A DNA stretch of 57,805 nucleotides, taken from positions 1 through 57,805 of the forward strand of contig JALFJR010000015.1 of the NCBI GenBank assembly GCA_022775005.1. The letters are read 5' to 3'. This DNA comes from Parabacteroides sp. (GTDB lineage Bacteria; Bacteroidota; Bacteroidia; Bacteroidales; Tannerellaceae). The stretch's first letter is position 1; every line of letters begins with the position of its first letter. This document shows, in pieces, positions 1 through 5,592 of this stretch. The translations under genes and the position numbers were made by a program. The notes under the pieces were generated by a model. The model saw nothing but the letters and a program-made list of their open reading frames with translations, was not told the DNA's origin and ran no database searches.

Positions 1-2
1 GC

Positions 3-170
3 AGCTCCACCTACAACGGCTACCAGTGGGACGAGGTTATGTCAGCCATGTCAGACGTGTTCCTCTGTGGCGGTGACTGCGTGGAAGATGTCAACAGAAG
101 TGAGTGCCACCTGCGAGAATCACCTGAAGTCCGGATACCGACGAGCCACACAATCGGACGTGCCATATAA
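3..170 (+). pseudogene. IS1380-like transposase fragment, truncated
   Basis: The open frame runs from the window edge to a TAA at 168-170. It reads YNGYQWDEVMSAMSDVF, then a CGGDCVEDVN stretch, then VRIPTSHTIGRAI. This pattern (aromatic start, GGD.hEDhN, then hP[ST].[DH]T) is the N-terminal region of IS1380-family transposases as I know them from Bacteroides. A full transposase is over 400 residues and would continue well past this point, but here a stop follows at once and no continuation is seen in other frames. I infer a decayed or truncated insertion sequence. The 5' end lies outside the window, so the start is unknown. Confidence 0.6.
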
Positions 171-545
171 CCACCTAAAAAAGTACGCTCCATTTTGACT
201 GTTGCACTGAAACGCTGAAACGCTTCCGGGAATTTTCCAAAACTGGAAAAAACAATATCCAAAGTGGAAAAAATGGGAAGGGAAATTTTCCAAAACCATA
301 CAATCAACTGATTTTCATTGGATAAAATATTGGAGAATATTCCATACCAAATGGAAAATCATTCGCCAATGCCCCTTCAACACCTATGCGTTACTTTGCC
401 ATTGGAAGTAGGATGGGTCGCTCCCAACCTCCGCTTCCCGGCGGATGATTCACCACAGAGACACCTCCAAAGGGAACGCGGCCAACCAGCCGACGGAGAC
501 CTTCTCGGGTGTCGTCTGTGGTTCAACCCGTCGGCCCTTTTACAC
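171..545. other. Non-coding stretch upstream of the ATPase gene
   Basis: No convincing gene is seen. Visible structure includes an inverted repeat TTTTCCA/TGGAAAA at 233-239 and 244-250 with a 4-base loop, further TCCA/TGGA half-sites to about 295, and a tandem GAAACGCT/GAAACGCT near 210-224. These could be operator or replication-control sites of the mobile element. The ATPase frame stays open back to a TTG at 318, but residues encoded before 546 show no family resemblance, so I treat 318-545 as leader. Confidence 0.4.
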
Positions 546-1682
546 ATGGAAGAAAACAAGAATCTTCAAACCCCACCCGCCGAGGTGGATGCGTTAGTGA
601 ACAGTGTCGCTCAGCAAGAGAGCGAGGAGGAGCGCCAGGAGCGGGAACGCTTGGCGAAGTTGGAGGCGTGCGTGGTCAGCTTACGCACGAACTATCCGCC
701 CGACGATGATCTGCTGGAAATCAACGAGGAGCGTTGCTTTGCCCGCAAGGAGCTGATCGCCATCAAGGCGAAGGCGAAGCAGGGCAAATCGACCTTGGAG
801 ATGATCCTGATCGCCGCCCTGCTCTGCGGGCAGTGGCACTACGTGAGGCGACTCGCCGACACTCGCCCCCGCATGCTCTACATCGACACAGAGATGAAAC
901 CGGCTGACACCCAGCTGATGAACCGTAAGGCGATGCACCTGGCAGAGTTGCCCGAGACGGAGGATGTGCCGGAAGCCACCTTCATCAACTTGCGCCGACA
1001 AACCGCTGACGAGTGCCAGCAGGCGCTCACCGACCTACTGAAGAAATACCGTCCGGACATCGTCTTCATCGACGGTATTGTCGATCTGCTGCTCAATTTC
1101 AACGACTTGGAGGAGAGCCAAGCGTTGATACGCAAGCTGTTGGCACTGGCCGAGGAGTTCAACTGCTGCCTCGTCAACGTCTTGCACACCAACAAGGCGA
1201 CCGACGACCACAACATGCGTGGTCACCTCGGCTCCTTCCTCACGCAGAAGGCCTCCTTGGTGTTCAACTGCAAGAAAGACGCGGCGAGCAACATCGTCAC
1301 CGTCAGCTGCACGGAGAGCCGCCATGCCCCCATCGCCGACTTCACCTTCGCCTTCGACCATGAGGGTTATCCCACCTCCGCTGAGGCGATGCTGCAAGCC
1401 ATGAGGGAGGAGAAGGCGGAGAAACGCAAGGAAAAAGCGATGAGCAAGCTCGATGAGAAGCAAGACTTCATCAAGCAGGTACTGATGGAACACGGCGGCA
1501 TCATGGATAAAGCCGATTTAATAAAAATAATCAGTCAGAAGTTCAACATCTGCCGAGCCACGAGCTACAACTTAATCAAGAAGTTAGACCCATCTCAATT
1601 CAGCCTTTCAAAAGATGGGAAAGCACTCTTCAGTTTGTCTAAAGATTTGTCTAACGAACAAACTGAACTGTCATTCGAATGA
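546..1682 (+). CDS. RecA-like AAA family ATPase of a mobile element
   Basis: A 378-residue protein. Residues about 60-290 form a RecA/RepA-like ATPase core: a P-loop at 75-83 (AKAKQGKST, with Ala where the first Gly of Walker A usually sits), an acidic strand MLYIDTE near 109-115, and a Walker B strand DIVFIDGIVDLL near 170-181. The region after residue 300 is charged and ends in a possible winged-helix segment. Such ATPases accompany the toprim-like gene downstream in Bacteroides integrative or mobilizable elements and probably act in element replication, as helicase or loader. I chose the ATG at 546 because the upstream extension uses a TTG and looks non-coding in composition. The stop codon lies inside a 20-bp palindrome. 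Function is inferred from family and context. Confidence 0.8.
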   Translation: MEENKNLQTPPAEVDALVNSVAQQESEEERQERERLAKLEACVVSLRTNYPPDDDLLEINEERCFARKELIAIKAKAKQGKSTLEMILIAALLCGQWHYVRRLADTRPRMLYIDTEMKPADTQLMNRKAMHLAELPETEDVPEATFINLRRQTADECQQALTDLLKKYRPDIVFIDGIVDLLLNFNDLEESQALIRKLLALAEEFNCCLVNVLHTNKATDDHNMRGHLGSFLTQKASLVFNCKKDAASNIVTVSCTESRHAPIADFTFAFDHEGYPTSAEAMLQAMREEKAEKRKEKAMSKLDEKQDFIKQVLMEHGGIMDKADLIKIISQKFNICRATSYNLIKKLDPSQFSLSKDGKALFSLSKDLSNEQTELSFE

Positions 1683-1686
1683 CAGT
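1667..1686. repeat. 20-bp perfect palindrome over the ATPase stop codon
   Basis: The sequence is self-complementary over 20 bases (half-site ACTGTCATTC) and includes the TGA at 1680-1682. It has no loop and no following T-run, so it resembles a dimeric protein-binding site more than a terminator. The inner ten bases CATTCGAATG recur in another 20-bp palindrome at 40042-40061. Confidence 0.6.
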
Positions 1687-1704
1687 CGGCTACTCGATTT
1701 TGTC

Positions 1705-1754
1705 TTGTCTAATTGTCCAATTGCGTATATATATATACGCATTGGATTAGACAA
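1705..1754. repeat. Large imperfect hairpin with GTCTAA motifs
   Basis: The outer arms TTGTCTAAT (1705-1713) and ATTAGACAA (1746-1754) are perfect complements. The inner arms TCCAAT and ATTGG follow with small bulges. The centre is an 18-bp perfect palindrome of alternating T and A closed by GCG/CGC (1723-1740). Six copies of the hexamer GTCTAA or its complement lie at 1637, 1649, 1707, 1747 (reverse), 1773 and 1785. The block sits directly before the toprim-like gene. It may be an operator, an origin or an RNA structure controlling that gene. Confidence 0.55.
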
Positions 1755-1792
1755 ATTAAATGCTTTTTTCACGTCTAATTGAATGTCTAAAT

Positions 1793-2923
1793 ATGTACAA
1801 ATACACCTTATCCAAATACGAGGCAGGCGGGCGAAACCGCTACACCTGCCCCCGTTGCGGGCAGCGGAAATGCTTCTCCCGCTATGTCGATACCGACACC
1901 AACGAGCCGTTGGAATACAACGTCGGCAAGTGCGACCATGTGAACAGCTGCGGCTATCACTACACCCCCTCGGAGTTCTTCCACGATCATCCCGCCCGAA
2001 AGCCGACCGGCTGGCAAGAGATGACAGGGACGAGGACTGCGAAGCCGCTTCCCACGCCTCCCCCACCCCGTCCGCTCTGCACGGTCGATCCCACCTATGT
2101 CCGCCGCAGTCAAAGCCCTCGCTCACAATTCGTCAGCTGGCTGACCATGCGCTTCCCGGAGAAAGCCGAAGCCATCCAAAAGGCGTTATGCGACTATCGC
2201 TTGGGAGCCACACGGGATGGAGGCGTCATCTTCTGGCAGATCGACCCACAAGGGAGGGTGCGCAGTGGCAAGGTGATGCACTATGGCACCGACGGGCACC
2301 GCACCGGCAATCCCTATTGGGTGCACACCCTGCTGCAACGGCAAGGGCAGCTACCCACCGATTGGACGCTGACGCAGTGCCTCTTCGGGGAGCACCTGCT
2401 CAGCCAACGTCCCGCCGACACCGTCTGCTTGGTGGAGAGCGAGAAGACCGCCATCATCTGCGCCCTCTTCTACCCCTCCTTTCTCTGGCTCGCCACGGGT
2501 GGCTGCGGGCAACTCTCCGTCGAGAAGCTCAAACCGCTCGTCGGTCGCAAGGTGGTGGTTTATCCCGACAGTGGTGCCCTGGAGAAATGGGAGGCTCAGC
2601 TAAAGCTCACCAAAGGGCTTAGCTACACATTGGTGCGTCAGTTGGAGGCCTATCCGTCCAACACCGACTTGGCCGACCTTATGCTGCACGAAGTGCCCAT
2701 CCGTCAAAAGCCGGAGGAGACACCTTCCACAACGCCCTCAGAAGCGGCACAAGCGGCCTCCGACCCCGTCAGTGATTCGTTGGCCACCAACGCCGTAGCC
2801 TCCCCGCAGAGCCAAGCAGAACAGCTCTGGGAGCAGATGCAGCAAGCCGATCCGGCTTTGGCCGCCTTAGCACAAGCTTTCGACCTGATTCCCGTCAGCA
2901 CGGAGGGCAACTGCCCCTTCTGA
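1793..2923 (+). CDS. Zinc-finger / toprim-like (DUF6371-type) replication protein
   Basis: A 376-residue protein. The N-terminus has a CPRC...KCF zinc-binding motif (Cys at about 19, 22 and 27) followed by a second Cys/His cluster (CDHVNSCGYH), as in the primase-like DUF6371 proteins of Bacteroidetes mobile elements. A toprim-like stretch follows at about residues 200-245: VCLVESEKTAIICA, then a TGGCGQ turn, then VVVYPDSG, i.e. acidic positions matching E...D.D of toprim folds. The C-terminus (after about 305) is low complexity, rich in Ala, Ser, Thr and Gln. I chose the ATG at 1793 because it puts the zinc motif at the usual distance; an in-frame ATG at 1760 lies among the GTCTAA repeats. 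Its likely role is primer synthesis or DNA handling for the element, together with the ATPase upstream. Confidence 0.75.
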   Translation: MYKYTLSKYEAGGRNRYTCPRCGQRKCFSRYVDTDTNEPLEYNVGKCDHVNSCGYHYTPSEFFHDHPARKPTGWQEMTGTRTAKPLPTPPPPRPLCTVDPTYVRRSQSPRSQFVSWLTMRFPEKAEAIQKALCDYRLGATRDGGVIFWQIDPQGRVRSGKVMHYGTDGHRTGNPYWVHTLLQRQGQLPTDWTLTQCLFGEHLLSQRPADTVCLVESEKTAIICALFYPSFLWLATGGCGQLSVEKLKPLVGRKVVVYPDSGALEKWEAQLKLTKGLSYTLVRQLEAYPSNTDLADLMLHEVPIRQKPEETPSTTPSEAAQAASDPVSDSLATNAVASPQSQAEQLWEQMQQADPALAALAQAFDLIPVSTEGNCPF

Positions 2924-2937
2924 TCCCTTCAAAAAGC

Positions 2938-3091
2938 CGATGGGCAACGACGCAAAAATCGTTGCCCATCCTTTTCAAAAACCATCTTCATCTCCCTAAA
3001 AAACATTGCCCATCGTTTGCCAAAACGTTGCCGATGTTTTTTCCAAACCCTCACCATCGTTTTCCACAGCAATGCCCATGGGAAATGGCTC
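2938..3091. repeat. 22-bp modular repeat array A (12-bp core + 10-bp spacer)
   Basis: Seven units start at 2938, 2960, 2982, 3004, 3026, 3048 and 3070, exactly 22 bp apart. Cores are CGATGGGCAACG (inverted), CGTTGCCCATCC, a degenerate one, CATTGCCCATCG, CGTTGCCGATGT, a degenerate one and CAATGCCCATGG. Spacers are 10 bp and mostly T-run then C then A-run (for example ttttcaaaaa). Units 1 and 2 form an 11-12 bp stem, so the 5' end could also act as a hairpin. The array fills the gap between two convergent genes, beginning 15 bp after one stop and ending 19 bp before the other. Confidence 0.85.
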
Positions 3092-3109
3092 ACACACGCA
3101 CGCCATGCG

Positions 3110-3505
3110 TTACTGCTCGATCACACCGTCGGTCATGGTGTACTGCTGCAAGGAGCCCTCTTGCGCCTGGATGCAGAGATAGATCAAAGGAGCCTCGCCC
3201 GTACACTTCGTGCAACGGCTCACGGCGGGCGCAATCCGCACGACACTGCCGGATTGCACAGGAACCTCGTTGCCATCCAAGGTGAAGATGCCCTCGCCGC
3301 TCAAAACGATGTAAAGCTCCTCGTTCAGCTTGTGATGATGGAAGAAGGGAACGGCTTGACCCGGAGCCAATGAGCCGAAAGAGACCTCCATGCCGGTGGT
3401 ACCGATCACCTCTTTCAAGAACGCCTTGCCCTCGAAAGTGGAAAGATTGCCTACTGTGGCTACGTTGTAGCCCTTGCCTGACTGTTGTAATGTTGCCTGG
3501 TTCAT
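3110..3505 (-). CDS. Cupin domain protein
   Basis: A 131-residue single-domain cupin. The metal motif is seen as FFHHHKLNEELYIVLSGEG at about residues 54-72 (two to three His and a Glu), and the second cupin half contains G..V.V..GS.V.I.P. The length fits stand-alone cupin-2 proteins. The substrate cannot be read from the sequence; two Cys in a CTKC pattern near residue 97 are unusual and could bind metal or form a disulfide. It is monocistronic: the upstream side has its own leader with repeats, and the downstream side is repeat array A. Confidence 0.8.
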   Translation of the reverse strand: MNQATLQQSGKGYNVATVGNLSTFEGKAFLKEVIGTTGMEVSFGSLAPGQAVPFFHHHKLNEELYIVLSGEGIFTLDGNEVPVQSGSVVRIAPAVSRCTKCTGEAPLIYLCIQAQEGSLQQYTMTDGVIEQ

Positions 3506-3562
3506 AATTTCTGTGCTTTAATTGATTCTTTGATACTGCAATATTACGACGCTTTGCGGAGG

Positions 3563-3610
3563 TTCGCAAGAGGTTACCTTTCCGCAAGTAGATTACTCCA
3601 AGGTTACTTT
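3563..3610 (-). promoter_or_regulatory. Direct repeats upstream of the cupin gene
   Basis: Read on the plus strand, the motif CGCAAG..G.TTAC occurs twice (near 3565 and 3583), and AGGTTACCTTT / AGGTTACTTTT occur at 3571 and 3601, 30 bp apart. Repeats spaced by whole helical turns 60-110 bp before a start suggest an operator for a dimeric or tetrameric regulator. No regulator gene lies next to it. Binding is inference. Confidence 0.35.
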
Positions 3611-3740
3611 TGCTGAGACTCAACCTCCATCCGTTTCCCCTTTTAGGGATAATTAACAATGTCTTGACGGGTATGCACCGAAATATTTCTCATGTCCTTT
3701 TGAGTCAATGATACCCAAATTCTAACCTCAGATGATATGC

Positions 3741-3813
3741 GTAGAGACGTTGCGTGCAACGTCTCGGAAATACCATCCAATAACCATGGAGACGTAGCAC
3801 GCTACGTCTCTAC
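3741..3813. repeat. REP palindrome pair upstream of the RAYT gene
   Basis: REP 1 (3741-3765) is GTAG followed by a palindrome around GACGTTGCGTGCAACGTC. REP 2 (3788-3813) is the opposite-facing form around GACGTAGCACGCTACGTC ending in CTCTAC. The pair faces inward as in bacterial interspersed mosaic elements. Equivalent pairs occur inside and after the adjacent transposase gene. An upstream open extension of the transposase frame merely reads through this pair. Confidence 0.85.
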
Positions 3814-3955
3814 AAAAGACCATCCATGTACGAAATACGATCCTTTATCCCCCTATTTACGTTCCAACATTACCATAAAAAAGGGGATCACGAATAGGAT
3901 GAACCTCATGTATTATTCATACCTTTGTCGAAAACAAATAAAAACCAAACCTGCT

Positions 3956-4555
3956 ATGGAAGAACTGTTTCAAAAAAGATTCCGCATCCCCTCGGCGAGG
4001 GCATCATGGCACAATTACCGTGAGGGCATGTATTTCATCACGATTTGCACTCACCAACAAAAAACCCATTTTGGTCGCATCATCCCCCGCCCCGGATTGG
4101 AAGAAAACCAGTTGGAGTTGACGGAGGTGGGGAGGTATGTAGAGGAAAATTTACAGCAAATCACCAGCCATTATCCTTATGCTGAAATTCCAGTTTTCGT
4201 GATTATGCCCAATCATCTCCATTTCATTATTATCATCGATTCCGCTGACGATTCAAACGGCAATGATGATTCCACATGTAGAGACGTTGCGTGCAATCAT
4301 TCCAACGATACCTCTAATCGAGACGTTGCACGCAACGTCTCTACGGGCAATGGATGTCAAATACACATGAAAATTTCTCCACAGAAAGGATCTTTGTCAA
4401 CTGTTATCCGTGGATTCAAATCCGCCATCACAAAATATGCCCGTGAACGAGGTATTGCATTCGCTTGGCAAACCCGGTTTTATGATCGTATCATCCGTAA
4501 TCAAAACGAATTGAATGCCATTGCAACATACATCGAGAATAATCCGTATAAATAA
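3956..4555 (+). CDS. REP-associated tyrosine transposase (RAYT, Y1/IS200-like fold)
   Basis: A 199-residue protein of the IS200-like Y1 transposase superfamily, RAYT branch. It is expected to cut and join single-stranded DNA at REP hairpins. Visible hallmarks are the start FRIPSARASWHNYREGMYFI, the HUH-type metal motif PNHLH at 85-89, GFKSAITKYAR near 153-163 and the closing WQTRFYDRIIRN...ELNAIATYIENNP at 171-197. I chose the ATG at 3956; the longer frame from 3737 only reads through REP palindromes. Residues about 108-130 (RDVACN and RDVARNVSTG) are themselves REP sequence, so a REP pair has been built into the coding region between two conserved motifs without breaking the frame. The protein ends just after the NP motif, slightly shorter than many relatives. 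Whether it is active cannot be told. Confidence 0.85.
   Translation: MEELFQKRFRIPSARASWHNYREGMYFITICTHQQKTHFGRIIPRPGLEENQLELTEVGRYVEENLQQITSHYPYAEIPVFVIMPNHLHFIIIIDSADDSNGNDDSTCRDVACNHSNDTSNRDVARNVSTGNGCQIHMKISPQKGSLSTVIRGFKSAITKYARERGIAFAWQTRFYDRIIRNQNELNAIATYIENNPYK
4278..4344. repeat. REP palindrome pair inside the RAYT coding sequence
   Basis: Positions 4278-4296 hold an incomplete REP (GTAGAGACGTTGCGTGCAA, missing its right arm). Positions 4319-4344 hold a complete inverted copy ending in CTCTAC. Together they encode part of the loop between the HUH motif and the C-terminal helices of the transposase. Confidence 0.85.
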
Positions 4556-4675
4556 TGCGCACATCCGACACCAAAATGAGACATTTTCAAGAAACCAAAC
4601 AAAGCATTAACGATTGAATTATACATACAATTCGATAACCCTATTGTCAAAAATCAATCCGCATATATCACTTAC

Positions 4676-4799
4676 GTAGAGACGTTGCGTGCAACGTCTC
4701 AGACATGTGAAAAACGTCTCATACATGCGAAATCCCATGATTATAGTGTCTTCAAAATGCCATCCTGAATCATGGAGACGTAGCACGCTACGTCTCTAC
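4676..4799. repeat. REP palindrome pair downstream of the RAYT gene
   Basis: A REP at 4676-4700 is identical in sequence to REP 1 upstream (3741-3765), and its inverted partner at 4774-4799 matches REP 2 (3788-3813). A partial ACGTCTCA copy lies between them near 4713. The pair spacing is longer than in the upstream pair (73 bp against 22 bp between palindromes). Confidence 0.85.
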
Positions 4800-4893
4800 A
4801 TTTGATAGGTACGTATGATTCAATGATAGATATTCTGTTGCATTTATTTCCATATAAAACAATTTATTACACTCAAAATAAGCACCTAAACAT

Positions 4894-4924
4894 TTTGACA
4901 TTCAGGAGATTATTTGTATATTTG
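4894..4924 (+). promoter_or_regulatory. Bacteroidetes-type promoter of the HU-like gene
   Basis: A -33 element TTTG (4894-4897), a 19-base spacer and a -7 element TATATTTG (4917-4924) match the Bacteroides primary sigma consensus TTTG-N19-TAnnTTTG. The implied start near 4931 gives a leader of about 50 bases before the ATG at 4984. Confidence 0.7.
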
Positions 4925-4983
4925 TAGTGTAACAATGAGAGAGTTACAAGGTTTATTGTTTAACGTTTAATGATTGTAAATCT

Positions 4984-5424
4984 ATGAGCAAAATGAAAGT
5001 GAACGCGGCTTTCCAGAAAGTCGCTATCCTGAAAAAGGAAGGGTATGTCAGCCGGGCGGTCACCTACTCGAAGATCGACGGCGAGGACGTGTTGGAGTAT
5101 GCGGCGCAGAACTCCGGTATCAACCAGGCGCAGTTGTCGGCGGCCATGTACGCCATCCGCCAGTCGTTTATCAACTTCCTCCTGAACGGCCACAGCGTGG
5201 AGCTGCCCGGCGTGGGCATCTTCCGGGTAGGCGTGAACGCCAAGATGGTGGACGAGGCTTCGAAGGTGTCGGTCGATCAGATCTATCGCCGGAAGATCCA
5301 CTACCTCCCCTCCATCGCCCTGAAGGACAAGCTGATCCGCATCTCGTTCAGCACCGATCCGACGGAAACGACCGCCGAGGAGGAGCCTACGGAAACCGAG
5401 CCGGAGAGTCCGGACATCGTGTAG
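4984..5424 (+). CDS. HU-like DNA-binding protein (Bacteroidetes HU/IHF-related family)
   Basis: A 146-residue protein. Residues 1-125 match the HU-like family common in Bacteroidetes: a basic start (MSKMKVNAAFQKV), a helical part with SGINQAQLSAAMYAI, then VELPGVGIFRVGV, which corresponds to the loop before the DNA-binding arm of HU. The tail after residue 125 is acidic and rich in Thr and Glu. It probably binds or bends DNA; relatives are usually annotated only as HU family. It has its own strong promoter and is followed by a UUCG hairpin and then the smalltalk gene, an arrangement often seen for this pair in Bacteroides. Confidence 0.8.
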   Translation: MSKMKVNAAFQKVAILKKEGYVSRAVTYSKIDGEDVLEYAAQNSGINQAQLSAAMYAIRQSFINFLLNGHSVELPGVGIFRVGVNAKMVDEASKVSVDQIYRRKIHYLPSIALKDKLIRISFSTDPTETTAEEEPTETEPESPDIV

Positions 5425-5451
5425 CGCAAGAGGAGCTTCGGCTCCTCTCGC
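5424..5451 (+). terminator. UUCG-capped hairpin after the HU-like gene
   Basis: AGAGGAGC (5429-5436) pairs with GCTCCTCT (5441-5448) across a TTCG tetraloop, with GCG/CGC outer pairs. Only a short T-run follows, so it may be a partial terminator or a stabilising 3' structure that still allows expression of the small gene downstream. Confidence 0.55.
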
Positions 5452-5496
5452 TTTCCGATTATCTATTTATTGTTTCACACTTAAAAAGTTAGCATC

Positions 5497-5592
5497 ATGA
5501 AGAAATCAACTTGGGAGGTTATCCTCAAAATCATCATCGCCGTGACCTCTGCCGTAGCGGGAGCGATCGGTGTCAGTGCCTGTGGATTATAG
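5497..5592 (+). CDS. Smalltalk protein (31 residues)
   Basis: The ATG at 5497 opens a 31-residue frame starting MKKSTWEVILKIIIAV and ending GAIGVSACGL. It has a basic start, a Trp at position 6, one hydrophobic helix and a late Cys. This is the smalltalk family, tiny proteins found in Bacteroidetes next to HU-like genes; their function is unknown. The late Cys with a hydrophobic helix resembles a minimal membrane or lipid-anchored peptide, but that is inference. Its stop overlaps by six bases the stop end of the convergent oxidoreductase gene. Confidence 0.85.
   Translation: MKKSTWEVILKIIIAVTSAVAGAIGVSACGL

Noticed and set aside
20-307. A 95-codon minus-strand frame at the window start
   Set aside because: It overlaps the transposase fragment and the repeat-rich leader, and has no family resemblance.
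318-545. N-terminal extension of the ATPase from a TTG start
   Set aside because: Rare start, no motif, and its composition looks like leader DNA. The ATG at 546 precedes a plausible N-terminus.
2938-3091. CRISPR array
   Set aside because: Spacers are only 10 bp, similar to each other, and the cores are imperfect and of mixed orientation. No cas gene is in the window.
3737-3955. N-terminal extension of the RAYT protein
   Set aside because: The extension translates REP palindromes and AT-rich leader; conserved sequence begins just after the ATG at 3956.
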